In this document: positions 1 through 7,807 of the stretch, piece after piece
How the letters are laid out: every line of letters begins with the position of its first letter
Position numbering within the stretch: position 1 is the first letter of the stretch
NCBI RefSeq assembly: GCF_900143515.1
Contig: NZ_FSQT01000002.1
Span: forward strand, 741,001-805,000
DNA from: Micromonospora cremea
GTDB lineage: Bacteria; Actinomycetota; Actinomycetes; Mycobacteriales; Micromonosporaceae
Direction: 5' to 3'
Length of the DNA stretch: 64,000 nt
The notes under the pieces: model-generated
The model's input: only the letters and a program-made list of their open reading frames with translations
Database searches by the model: none
Told to the model about the DNA's origin: nothing
Position numbers and translations under genes: made by a program

Positions 1-558
1 TCAGCCTCTAGGACGGGAGCTTGCAGGTCCATCGACCATCCAGACGATGATCTTCTAGCGAAGCTACAGCGTGGGCTGCACTGCCCCGGCGACCGATCTC
101 AAAGCTGCCCCGCAGAGGCTGAGCGACAGAAGAGAGGGTCCGGCTCGCACGCAGTGATGGGTCGAGCTGCTCCAGCCATGTCCGTGCCAACGGGCGTTGA
201 ATCGCCGCATGATGGCCCCGGCGCCTTGGAATCGGCACAACAACTACTGCACACCCGGCTACATGACTTGAATGCAGAGAGGTGGAGGCGTCACCGCCCT
301 AGCTCGCTCGCCTCACAGGGGCGCTGGACGCCCTCGGCGCCTTGACAGGGCACAGGGCAGACCTGACGACGCATCAGATGACGGACACGCGGCGGGAAGC
401 TCAGGACTACTTCCGCCAGTTGGACCGAGAACATGGGAGGCGGTACCCACTGACGGAGGAAGACAGAGACGACTTGGTGCGCATCATGCAGGTCGCTTGG
501 CTGATCAGGGCCACCCGCGGCCACGGGCCGCGCTTCCGCGGCCACTCCGGAGGCCCAG
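1..558. other. No supported gene
   Basis: Several open frames cross this stretch on both strands, but none has a ribosome binding site together with consistent third-position GC bias. A frame from about 378 on the plus strand reads like a charged helical peptide for roughly 40 codons and then runs out of frame into the recombinase gene, so it could be a gene remnant. I see no tRNA, insertion sequence or array here. Confidence 0.5.
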
Positions 559-588
559 TCATACAGCAAAGGGTCGTTTGCTGTATGA
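559..588 (+). promoter_or_regulatory. 12-bp inverted repeat over the recombinase promoter
   Basis: Two perfect 12-base arms (TCATACAGCAAA at 559-570 and its complement at 577-588) surround a 6-base spacer. A TATGAT hexamer at 584-589 lies in the right arm, and its expected transcription start (7 bases downstream) falls on the GTG start codon at 596. This suggests a leaderless transcript and an operator or recombination half-site pair overlapping the promoter. No good -35 box is visible, so activation or a weak promoter is possible. Confidence 0.55.
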
Positions 589-595
589 TCATGGT

Positions 596-1285
596 GTGGC
601 CAAGACGAAGACTGCCCCCGCCAACACCGTCGTTGCATACCTCAGGGTCTCCACCGACGAGCAAGCCGAGTCCGGTGCCGGTCTCATGGCTCAGCGTGCT
701 GCCATGCAGGCGGAGGCGGACCGCAGGGGTTGGGTCATCGTCGCGTGGAAGGAAGACAAGGGGGCGTCCGGCAAGTCGCTCGGTGGCCGTCCCGCGCTTG
801 CGGAGGCGCTAGAGCTGGTCGAGTCGCACCAGGCCGCCACGCTGGTTGTCGCCAAGCTCGACCGTCTCTCCCGCTCCCTGGTGGACTTCGCGGGTCTGAT
901 GGACCGGGCGCGGGCCAAGCGATGGAACCTGATCGCCCTTGACCTCGGCATCGACCTCTCCACGCCCGCCGGCGAATTCCTCGCGTCGGTGATGGCCTCT
1001 GCGGCCCAGTGGGAGCGGCGCATCATTGGGCAGCGAACCCGCGAGGGCCTGGCGGCGAAGAAGGCCGCTGGCGTCCGCCTCGGGCGACCCGTCACTCTGC
1101 CTGCTGAAGTGCGGCACCGCATCCGGAGCGAGGCGAACAGCGGAAGCAGTCTGGCCTGCATCGCCCGCGGCCTCAACGCCGACGAGGTGCCTACGGCGCA
1201 GGGTGGCAAGAAGTGGTACCCCTCCACGGTCAAGGCTGTCCTCGCCTCGCAGCATCCGACGGTAACCGCAGCGGCGGGAGCGTGA
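596..1285 (+). CDS. Serine recombinase (resolvase/invertase family)
   Basis: Predicted site-specific DNA recombinase of 229 residues, the usual size for small resolvases. The N-terminal catalytic motif VVAYLRVSTDEQ carries the nucleophilic serine at about residue 19; KLDRLSRS supplies the conserved arginines; the C-terminal part, rich in basic residues and ending near TVKAVLAS, fits a helix-turn-helix DNA-binding domain. The frame is open further upstream, but homology begins at the GTG at 596, which has no Shine-Dalgarno and sits where transcription should begin, so translation is probably leaderless. The stop overlaps the next start (GTGA), which implies coupling. It probably resolves or inverts DNA at the inverted repeat just upstream, or mobilises this module; that is inference. 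Confidence 0.85.
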   Translation: MAKTKTAPANTVVAYLRVSTDEQAESGAGLMAQRAAMQAEADRRGWVIVAWKEDKGASGKSLGGRPALAEALELVESHQAATLVVAKLDRLSRSLVDFAGLMDRARAKRWNLIALDLGIDLSTPAGEFLASVMASAAQWERRIIGQRTREGLAAKKAAGVRLGRPVTLPAEVRHRIRSEANSGSSLACIARGLNADEVPTAQGGKKWYPSTVKAVLASQHPTVTAAAGA

Positions 1286-2112
1286 GCACGGTGAGTGTCG
1301 GTGATAGCGGCGATACTCCCGGCGTGGACGCGCAGACAGCAGTTGATGCGGAGATCCTTTTCGGCTGGCCGGTCGAGGCGATCGACGAACTTGCTGCCTT
1401 GAGCAGGCAGGCGCACGCTGGCTCCATCTCGATTGGAGACTGGCGCAGCCGCGACCGCGAGATGCGGGCGCAACTGCCCCCACTGTCCGACCACGACAGG
1501 AAGTCCGTAGCTGACCTGAAGAGAGAGCTCATCCGCTCCGGCGGATACGAGAGCGACGACGGCGACCGGCTCTTCTCCCGCCTTCACGCCATGATCACTC
1601 CGGCGCCAGACAATGCCAAGCTGCGGCAGCGGCTAACCCGTGTTGCCGACCTGCGCAAAGAGTCCGATGCCGAAATGCAAGCGTCACTGGACAAGGGACG
1701 CGAACGGATCCTCCGCTGGCTACGCGAAGAAGGCGACGACGACCGCGACCCGGTAACGATGCTGCCATGGTCGTTCATCGCCCAGTTCCGCGTGGTTGAT
1801 GAACCGAAGCTGGGGCCACTGCCGCAGCCGATCAACGCAGCGAGGAAGCGGGCCCTGGAGCGGGCAACCGTGGAGCAGGTAGCTGAGGCACGCGCGATGA
1901 GTGGTCAACGAGTGGATGCCCTTGCCGCAGCCTCATCCAACATGGCGCTCTACGCGCTAACCCTGTTTCCGAAGCTCCTCATCGAGGCCGACCCAGACGA
2001 CCCGAAGGCTGCAGAGTTGCCGCACGCGATGCGGGACCTCTGGGACAACCCGGCGACTCAGCGAGCTTTGCGACGAGAAACGGCGGACGGATGGCCGCCG
2101 GAATACGAGTAG
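1282..2112 (+). CDS. Hypothetical protein coupled to the recombinase
   Basis: A 276-residue soluble protein that I do not recognise. It begins with GTG inside a 4-base GTGA overlap with the recombinase stop, so the two are almost certainly co-translated. It is mostly charged helix, with no signal peptide or membrane segment. A second in-frame GTG lies three codons downstream. The residues EAIDELAALSRQ near residues 30-45 and the long polar C-terminal helices are its only visible features. Its role is probably tied to the recombinase module, such as an accessory factor or cargo, but nothing in the sequence proves this. Confidence 0.6.
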   Translation: MSTVSVGDSGDTPGVDAQTAVDAEILFGWPVEAIDELAALSRQAHAGSISIGDWRSRDREMRAQLPPLSDHDRKSVADLKRELIRSGGYESDDGDRLFSRLHAMITPAPDNAKLRQRLTRVADLRKESDAEMQASLDKGRERILRWLREEGDDDRDPVTMLPWSFIAQFRVVDEPKLGPLPQPINAARKRALERATVEQVAEARAMSGQRVDALAAASSNMALYALTLFPKLLIEADPDDPKAAELPHAMRDLWDNPATQRALRRETADGWPPEYE

Positions 2113-2304
2113 CGGTGCGGTGCTGCAGTCGTAGCCGTGGTGGGCGCCCGGTCCTTCATAGTGATTAAGCGCGGCGCCTGATCGAGTGCGTTCAGTGGCC
2201 GGCTACGAGACCAGCCTCCTCCTCGGGATGAGCAACCGCCCACCAGCCGTGCCTTGCGGCGCCTCCGCTCGATAGAGAAGCAGGCCACGCAAGAGGAGGA
2301 CGGG

Positions 2305-2862
2305 ATGAGCGCCGCCAAGAGAAGCCGCCGTGAGGAGCGTGCCGCAGCAGAGGAGGCAGCCCGCGAGGCGTGGATTCAGCACCACCTCGCTAAGGCCCCT
2401 ACACGGACATGGGAGCGGTGGGCGGCCTCCAACGCCTGCCTTGGCATCAAGGTCACGCGTCGAGAGAGTGCCAGCCCATCGACCCAGCCACCGTCGAGTG
2501 CAGTGAGGACCCGTTCTGTTGTCCAGCCGACACTGCCAACGCCATCAGCAGCGAAGCCGACGAGATCCCCCGATAGTCCGATCAACGGGGAGGGAAGCGT
2601 CACGCCGAAGGTGAGCCTGAGCGAAACGGCGATCAACTTGCTAGGGGCCGCCAACCAGGGCGATCTAGACCTGGGCGACAACGCCGACCTGCACCGCCAG
2701 TCGCTCACGTACGCGGTCCTCGCTGTGGCTGAGGAACTGCGCCAGCTCAGGGGGGCTATGAACGGTGTTCAAGAGATGTTGAGGGATCAGAGCGGGATCG
2801 GCGCGGGCGATCACATGAGGCGGATCAACGGCTGGCTCAAGGACATCGCTGAGAAGTCTTGA
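2305..2862 (+). CDS. Hypothetical protein, basic N-terminus
   Basis: A 185-residue unrecognised protein. The ATG at 2305 is chosen because AAGAGGAGGA lies at the right distance upstream; an earlier in-frame start at 2254 has none. Residues 1-30 are strongly charged (KRSRREERAAAEEAAREAW), the middle (about 65-115) is a Ser/Thr/Pro-rich linker, and the C-terminal third is a predicted helix pair. Such a layout suits a small DNA- or partner-binding adaptor, but that is only inference. An imperfect hairpin at about 2870-2903 separates it from the converging gene at 2925. Confidence 0.55.
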   Translation: MSAAKRSRREERAAAEEAAREAWIQHHLAKAPTRTWERWAASNACLGIKVTRRESASPSTQPPSSAVRTRSVVQPTLPTPSAAKPTRSPDSPINGEGSVTPKVSLSETAINLLGAANQGDLDLGDNADLHRQSLTYAVLAVAEELRQLRGAMNGVQEMLRDQSGIGAGDHMRRINGWLKDIAEKS

Positions 2863-2924
2863 GCCGGGCCGTTGGCGAGAGATCCGCTCGGCCAACAGGC
2901 CGCACCCTTGATCGGCAGATGGCC

Positions 2925-3743
2925 TCAGGCGCTGTCCGCAACCTCGAAGGACTTCGAGAAGCGGCTCCAGCCGTCGTCCGGTGACCAACGGAAGCCGTGA
3001 GGAGCACTCCAGGTGCTCATGACCCAGGCATGCGTCACTGCGGGCGGCAGAGTCGGTGGCACGGTCGGCAGGGGTGCTTCGGGCCGCATGAGGAGTTCGG
3101 CGGCAGCGAACGGTGCGGTGGTGAACCCTGGCAGGATCACGAAGAGGTGCCGTTCTGCCGCTCCGGATCGCTCAAGCTTCCGGAGGTTGTCGGCCTCGTG
3201 AGGTTCAAGCATCCAACCGCTCAGCCACTCAGCAAGGGCATCGCCCGTATCGGCAACCCACCCGCCGGACCTCTCAAGAGGTAGTTCGATGTTGACGTAG
3301 ATGCTCCCGGGGGAGTCCGTTCCTGCTTGATGGGCGTGGACTACGCCGAGTTCGCCAAGCCAGGCGGAGAACCGATCGGTTGAGTGGCGGTATCTCGGAA
3401 CCTCGCGAACACCGCGCCGCTCAAGTTCGGCGAGCAAGATCGGGAGTTCTGAGCGCAGCCTCTTCGCACGAGCCGACGGTAGTAACGCGACGGCCCAGCC
3501 ACCCGCGAGATCCCGCTCGATCCACCGCTGACCCGGCCGGTACATCAGCTTCCACAGGGCGATCGACTCACCATCGGCAGCCGCCGTCACCTCAACCGCT
3601 CCGAACCGCCAGCCACCTCGGATCAAGTCGAGGTCGTGCATGCTGCCGCGAGAGTTGTCGTCGTGCTGCTTGACTTCGACGCCTGGGAGCGCCCCCTCGA
3701 CGCAGGCCTTGACCCACTGCTCTTCATCGCGAAGGCCTGTCAT
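2925..3743 (-). CDS. Hypothetical protein, possible nuclease-like fold
   Basis: A 272-residue soluble protein with an ATG start, read leftward against its neighbours. The N-terminal stretch MHDLDLIRGGWRFGAVEVTA resembles the D...ExK pattern of PD-(D/E)XK nucleases, but has threonine where the lysine is expected, so either the fold is inactive or the likeness is accidental. No membrane segment or signal peptide is visible. It stands alone between the recombinase module and the pentapeptide-repeat gene. Function unknown. Confidence 0.6.
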   Translation of the reverse strand: MTGLRDEEQWVKACVEGALPGVEVKQHDDNSRGSMHDLDLIRGGWRFGAVEVTAAADGESIALWKLMYRPGQRWIERDLAGGWAVALLPSARAKRLRSELPILLAELERRGVREVPRYRHSTDRFSAWLGELGVVHAHQAGTDSPGSIYVNIELPLERSGGWVADTGDALAEWLSGWMLEPHEADNLRKLERSGAAERHLFVILPGFTTAPFAAAELLMRPEAPLPTVPPTLPPAVTHAWVMSTWSAPHGFRWSPDDGWSRFSKSFEVADSA

Positions 3744-3823
3744 GCTTGTGACTATCCGTCACCCCTCCGACAACCGCCGTTGAAGACTACATAGGACTGG
3801 CGCCACACCGATCCGGGAGAGCA

Positions 3824-5230
3824 ATGGCAGAGCGACGGACGCGGGTGGTTCGCCCGTGGGTGTGGGCTCTTGGCTGCCTCGTGGGTGTGCTCCTACTCGC
3901 GTTCGCGCTTGTGGTGGGCCCGTGGCTGCTGACCCGTCACCCACAGAACGGCCTGACGGCTGAGCAGGCACTCAAGGCGAAGAACGACGTACGGACCACC
4001 CTGGTCCAGGCCCTCGCCGGACTCGCCGTGGCCGGCGGCCTAGCCGTTACCTACGGCACGTATCGGCAGAACCAGCGAGACCAAGCGGATAGGCGGACGG
4101 AGCAGGATCGTCTCTACCAGCTCAGCCAGGCCGAGCAGGCAGACCGGCGGGCCGAACAGGACCGAGCGCATCAGCTGAACCTAGCCACACACGTAAACGA
4201 CCTATACACCAAGGCGGTCGAGCAGCTCGGACACACGCAAGCTCCCGTACGGCTCGGCGCCCTGTACTCGCTGGTGCAACTCGCACAGGCCAACCCCGAG
4301 CACCGACAGACAGTGGTGAACGTGCTGTGCGCGTACCTGCGCATGCCCTACAGCCGGCCGGAGGACTTGCCGGAGCCGGCTACTCCGGCAGAGCAGCGGG
4401 ACGCGAGCCAGGAGCTGCAGGTGCGGCTTACAGCCCAACGTCTCCTTGCCGAACACCTCCGCGCACCCGGGGGCGTCTCAGGGGAGGAGGCGCAGGACAA
4501 GCCGCCCTCTCCGGATGAGCCGTTCTGGCCGGGCATGAACCTCGACCTGACCGGCGCTGCACTCATCGACTTCAGTTTGATGAGGGCATCCGTTGCCTCG
4601 GCCATTTTCGAGAGGACGACCTTCAGCGGGAGAGGCGGGTTCGACGGCACGACCTTCACCGGCCTCGCGTGGTTCAGAGGTGCGACCTTCAGTGGCAGGG
4701 CATGGTTCTTCGGGGCTAACTTCAGCGGCGACGCCTCGTTCGTCGACGCGCGCTTCGACGGCGAGGCCTTGTTCCACAGAGCGATCTTCGCCAGCGACGT
4801 CAAGTTCGACAAGGCCATCATCAGCGGGAACGCAATTTTCGACAAGGTCATCTTCGGCGGAGACGCCCGGTTCCATGCGACGACCTTCGGCGGCAAGGCC
4901 GCCAGTTTTCGTGAGGCGACTTTCAGCGGCGATACCTCGTTCGCCGATGTGCGCTTCGACGGCGACGCCCGGTTCCACAGCGCGACCTTCATCGCCCACG
5001 CCTGGTTCACAGGTGTGACGTTCGCCCAAGCCGCCTCGTTCTGGAAGGCGACCTTCGACGACGCTCAGTCGTTCGGCCACGCACGCGTGCTGCACCTCGA
5101 TGACCCGGGCCTCAACGAGGGCGGAGAGGAAGGGCGCCGCGTCTGGCCAGACGGATGGACCGTTCGCCCCGACGCGAAGGACCCGACGCACGGCACGCTG
5201 GCCTTGTCGTCGGAAGGCGTGGGGGTATGA
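3824..5230 (+). CDS. Membrane pentapeptide-repeat protein
   Basis: A 468-residue protein in three parts. Residues ~12-35 and ~62-80 are hydrophobic membrane segments; residues ~85-125 are a charged coiled coil with the repeated unit QADRR.EQDR; residues ~245-430 form a long run of five-residue repeats of the form A(T/N)FSG.A.F, which fold as a right-handed quadrilateral beta-helix. Proteins of this layout are common in actinomycetes; the repeat domain usually binds partners, and in some families mimics DNA. The start is the ATG at 3824, with GGGAGAG upstream. A GGGGGTAYGACCCC repeat overlaps its stop codon. Its cargo-like position in an accessory region suggests a niche role, but no substrate can be named. 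Confidence 0.8.
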   Translation: MAERRTRVVRPWVWALGCLVGVLLLAFALVVGPWLLTRHPQNGLTAEQALKAKNDVRTTLVQALAGLAVAGGLAVTYGTYRQNQRDQADRRTEQDRLYQLSQAEQADRRAEQDRAHQLNLATHVNDLYTKAVEQLGHTQAPVRLGALYSLVQLAQANPEHRQTVVNVLCAYLRMPYSRPEDLPEPATPAEQRDASQELQVRLTAQRLLAEHLRAPGGVSGEEAQDKPPSPDEPFWPGMNLDLTGAALIDFSLMRASVASAIFERTTFSGRGGFDGTTFTGLAWFRGATFSGRAWFFGANFSGDASFVDARFDGEALFHRAIFASDVKFDKAIISGNAIFDKVIFGGDARFHATTFGGKAASFREATFSGDTSFADVRFDGDARFHSATFIAHAWFTGVTFAQAASFWKATFDDAQSFGHARVLHLDDPGLNEGGEEGRRVWPDGWTVRPDAKDPTHGTLALSSEGVGV

Positions 5231-5238
5231 CCCCTTGA
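5221..5238 (+). repeat. 18-base repeat, copy 1
   Basis: GGGGGTATGACCCCTTGA spans the stop codon of the pentapeptide-repeat gene. A second copy lies at 5949-5966 and differs at two positions. The core GGGGT-N3-ACCCC is a small inverted repeat. The copies lie on either side of the coiled-coil gene. Confidence 0.5.
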
Positions 5239-5394
5239 GTCTGCTGCCCGCTCGGACTCCTCAAGGAGCGACGGCAAGGGCTCGATTGGCGGCAGATCGA
5301 CGGACAGCACTAGACCAGGAGCCGACGCCGAAGGCGGCGCCAAGTTGGTAACGTGCCCCGTTGACGTGCAGGCATCGATACCAGGGCGGGCAGT

Positions 5395-5931
5395 GTGACC
5401 ACCGCAGACAAGATCACCGTTGGTGTCGCCATCGCGACCGCGCTTGGGGTCGGTGCCCTGATCAAGTCTTGGGTAGACCACCTGTTGTCCCGGGGTGAGA
5501 AGAAGGTCAGCATCGCTGACCAGTCAGTGCAGACGGCCGCGACGGTGATGACCATGCTGGACGGCCAACTGAAACGCGTGCAGGAGGCTCTTGACAAGGC
5601 GCAACAAGAGAGCGAGGAGTTGCGCTTGACCCTGGCGGAGACCAAGACCGCCAAGGGGAAGCTCAGCGAGCAGCTGAAGGAAGCGAAGAAGTCCCTGCAA
5701 GGCGTGAACGTGCAGCTCTCGAACGCGAGCAGCGCGATCGGCGCCATGCAGGGAGACGTGCAACAGGTCCGGGCCTCGGGTGGACTCGGCGGTCTGGCCG
5801 CTCAATCGAGGGCAGGGCGGGAGTTCTTAGACAGCTTTTTGAAGACTCACGGCGCTACAACGATCGCCCAGATAACAGGTTCTGCCGGGAGCCACGGATC
5901 GGCCGACCCCGAGGCGAGATCCCATCGCTGA
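5395..5931 (+). CDS. Membrane-anchored coiled-coil protein
   Basis: A 178-residue unrecognised protein starting at GTG 5395. Residues ~7-28 form one hydrophobic helix (GVAIATALGVGALIKSWV), followed by a heptad-rich coiled coil from ~35 to 125 (QLKRVQEALDKAQQESEELRLTL) and a polar tail. The layout resembles small phage or plasmid membrane-tethered spacer proteins, but no family is certain. No strong Shine-Dalgarno is visible. Identical-type 18-base repeats lie before (5221) and after (5949) the gene, so it may be a cassette inserted as a unit. Confidence 0.6.
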   Translation: MTTADKITVGVAIATALGVGALIKSWVDHLLSRGEKKVSIADQSVQTAATVMTMLDGQLKRVQEALDKAQQESEELRLTLAETKTAKGKLSEQLKEAKKSLQGVNVQLSNASSAIGAMQGDVQQVRASGGLGGLAAQSRAGREFLDSFLKTHGATTIAQITGSAGSHGSADPEARSHR

Positions 5932-5948
5932 TCAAGCCAGGAACACCT

Positions 5949-5966
5949 GGGGGTACGACCCCTTAG
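5949..5966 (+). repeat. 18-base repeat, copy 2
   Basis: GGGGGTACGACCCCTTAG lies 18 bases after the stop of the coiled-coil gene and matches the copy at 5221 at 16 of 18 positions. It could be a boundary repeat of a small insertion, or a shared downstream regulatory element. Confidence 0.5.
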
Positions 5967-6170
5967 CCGAGGAAGCCGCACCGCCATGTCTTAGCAGCCA
6001 AGATCCTGCCACAGTTCGAAGGTCGATCTGTTAACCCGAAATCGACTCTGAGCTGCCTGCCGATACGCGCCATGAGCAACGTGCGTAACGGCCCTTAATC
6101 CGGGCTGTTTTCGACGACCACAGCAGGGCGCAGGGCCTCCGTAGAGACTCTGCCCCCTGCGACGAGCCAG

Positions 6171-6314
6171 CTAGGCAGCGGGCTTGCTGACCAACACGAG
6201 CTCGACCGCGACGGGGTTGGGGTTGATGATCTTCTTGGCGGTAGGCGATAGGTGGTGGACCTTCTCCAAGACGAGGAATGGCGGCGGGGTGGCCGCACGT
6301 GGGATGGGCTGCAA
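6171..6314 (-). CDS. Small hypothetical protein (47 aa)
   Basis: This frame opens after a stop just upstream and can start only at TTG 6314. Its product, which ends in PTAKKIINPNPVAVELVLVS followed by KPAA, has protein-like composition and strong third-position GC, unlike the other frames across the same bases. No clear ribosome binding site is seen, so it may be the tail of a gene broken upstream. I do not recognise the family. Confidence 0.4.
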   Translation of the reverse strand: MQPIPRAATPPPFLVLEKVHHLSPTAKKIINPNPVAVELVLVSKPAA

Positions 6315-6339
6315 GCCCTGAATCGGCCATGATCATGGG

Positions 6340-6534
6340 ATGGACATGGGGAACCCGCAGGAGGTCAGGGACGAGTTCGAGGCGATGATGGTTGACGCCG
6401 AGCTGGCGACGCCAGGTCAGTTGCCTCAGCACAAGAAGGTCGGCAAGTTCGCGGCCAACGCCCGGCGGCTCAGGCTGGGAGAGATCACTCCGCAGGAGTT
6501 CGAGCGGATTATGCGGAAGGACGAGGAGGGCTGA
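6340..6534 (+). CDS. Small helical hypothetical protein (64 aa)
   Basis: ATG start, 64 residues, almost entirely charged helix (QEVRDEFEAMMVDAELATPG, then ITPQEFERIMRKDEEG). Third codon positions are strongly GC, which supports coding. The composition suits a small regulator or an antitoxin-like partner, but no partner gene is identifiable. It diverges from the 47-residue frame at 6314. Confidence 0.5.
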   Translation: MDMGNPQEVRDEFEAMMVDAELATPGQLPQHKKVGKFAANARRLRLGEITPQEFERIMRKDEEG

Positions 6535-6720
6535 CGGCGCCTGGATCTCCTCCGACCACCAGCGCCGCTCCGCGTGGGTGCGGCGCTTCTTGCTGCGCAA
6601 CGACCTCGGCGGGCTCGCGCTCGGACTCCGCGGGGTGAGCAGGTGGCGAGCCTCGGCCAGCTTCTCGGCGGCGAGCCGAGACAAGGTCTTCGTGCTCTTG
6701 GTGTTGTGCTTGGTCGACAC
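6535..6720 (-). pseudogene. Small basic gene, probably truncated
   Basis: AAGGAG lies 8 bases before a GTG at 6720, which opens a frame with good codon bias for about 62 codons (TLSRLAAEKLAEARHLLTP, then a stretch rich in R, K and S). No stop occurs before the frame runs antisense through the gene at 6340-6534, where the product becomes low-complexity. The 5' part thus looks like a real, well-initiated gene whose natural end is lost. No family recognised. Confidence 0.3.
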
Positions 6721-6876
6721 TGGCAGTACTCCTTGAGCTTGGTGTCCTGATGCGCGCCAGCTGGCGCGCAGCGTTGTCGACCCACCGCCCAGCCCGAGTA
6801 GTGCCGGTGCCGAGTTGTCTTGACTGGTCGTTCGCGCCCTGATGGGCGCGCGATCAGATCGCCGGCGGTTCGCAGG

Positions 6877-7059
6877 TCAGCCGAACGACGGCGCGAGCAG
6901 TTCCGGCTGACGCTTCAGCAGGATGTCCCGCTCGATGAAGTTGATCGACTCATGGCGGGCAAGCTTCGCTCCGGCTTCCGCCGTTATCGCGGCCTCTGCT
7001 TCGTCCCACACCCGGTCGACCCTGGCTCGCTGTTCTGGCGTGAGTGGATCGCGATACAA
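6877..7059 (-). CDS. Small hypothetical protein (~60 aa)
   Basis: The frame is open from ATG 7272, but only the last ~60 codons have coding-type base use; the upstream part lies in direct-repeat DNA with poor third-position GC. The TTG at 7059 is the most likely start. The product (PLTPEQRARVDRVWDEAEAA, then a helical tail with NFIERDILLKRQPELL) is a charged helical protein of unknown role. Its upstream region is the repeat array at 7104-7374, so it may be controlled by whatever binds there. Confidence 0.4.
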   Translation of the reverse strand: MYRDPLTPEQRARVDRVWDEAEAAITAEAGAKLARHESINFIERDILLKRQPELLAPSFG

Positions 7060-7103
7060 CCCTGTCCGGCTTACTCCTCGGTTCGCGCCGCTGCAGTTGT
7101 CCT

Positions 7104-7374
7104 GAGAGTTGGTCGGCCACGAAGTGGCCGGCTCGGAGAGTTGTGGTGAGAGTTCCTTGAGAGTTCGTGTGCCAGTAGTGGCACCGAGTCGTGTCGCCAC
7201 TGGCACCGAGTGGGTCTCCGCTGGCACCGAGTCGCCCCCGCTGCCGGCACCCACTTCGGGTGCCACTGGCATCGAGTTGAGCCGCTCGGCGAGCGTCTGC
7301 CCACGTCCGGACGCACATAAGTGTCACTATGGTGTCTCCACCAGTGGCACTTTGGACTAGTTGCTGGCACTTTG
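7104..7374 (+). repeat. Phased direct-repeat array (iteron-like)
   Basis: Three short motif families lie in one intergenic stretch. GAGAGTT occurs at 7104, 7136, 7148 and 7159. TGGCACCGAGT occurs at 7179, 7201 and 7222, with a one-mismatch copy at 7267; the spacings of 22, 21 and 45 are close to whole turns of the helix. TGGCACTTTG occurs at 7345 and 7365. The array lies between a leftward small gene and a rightward operon that begins with a helix-turn-helix protein at 7394. Iterons of a replication origin or operators bound by that protein are both possible. Confidence 0.65.
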
Positions 7375-7393
7375 CGGGTATACGGTCCGGAAC

Positions 7394-7807
7394 ATGAGCC
7401 GCATGACAGCCGGCAAGCGTCACGCCCAGGAGCTGGAGGCTCTGGAGCTGAGCAACGCCGGCCACTCCATCGACGTGATCGCTGAGCGCCTGGACATCAG
7501 CGCCAGGACCGCCGCGCGACGAGTCCGGGCCGCCCTCCAGCGCATCCCAGCCCAGGAGGCGGACACACTCCGCCGCCAGTCGGAGGCGCGCTTCAACGGC
7601 TGGATGCGCCGGGCCAATGTCCTCCTGGCGACGGAGGACCTGTCCATCCAGGACACAGTGAAGGTCTTGGGTCTTCTCCTGTCCCTGGAGCGGGAGCGGG
7701 TCCAGCTCTACGGCCTCCGCCTCCCCTCCGCCGTGGTGGTCCAGCATGAGCTGGGTCCCGGGACCCAGGACCTGGGACTCACGACGGTCCCGGGGGTCCA
7801 CCGATGA
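7394..7807 (+). CDS. Helix-turn-helix protein, first gene of four-gene operon
   Basis: A 137-residue protein whose N-terminal half contains a convincing helix-turn-helix (LSNAGHSIDVIAERLDISAR, about residues 20-40), of the type seen in LuxR-like and small terminase-like proteins. The C-terminal half is helical and ends in a Gly/Pro/Thr-rich tail encoded by GGGWCCC-rich DNA. ATG 7394 and ATG 7403 are both possible starts; no Shine-Dalgarno is obvious. It overlaps the next gene by ATGA. With the repeat array directly upstream it may be the array-binding regulator or initiator; that is inference. Confidence 0.6.
   Translation: MSRMTAGKRHAQELEALELSNAGHSIDVIAERLDISARTAARRVRAALQRIPAQEADTLRRQSEARFNGWMRRANVLLATEDLSIQDTVKVLGLLLSLERERVQLYGLRLPSAVVVQHELGPGTQDLGLTTVPGVHR

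Noticed and set aside
342..812. Open frame with a helical first part (from ATG 378)
   Set aside because: It runs out of frame into the serine recombinase, has no good ribosome binding site and cannot be given an end; kept only as a possible remnant.
6031..6720. 229-codon leftward open frame
   Set aside because: Only its first ~62 codons have coding character and a ribosome binding site; the rest overlaps better-supported small genes and is low-complexity.
7104..7374. CRISPR array
   Set aside because: The repeated units are only 7-11 bases, spacers are too short and not unique, and no cas gene is present.
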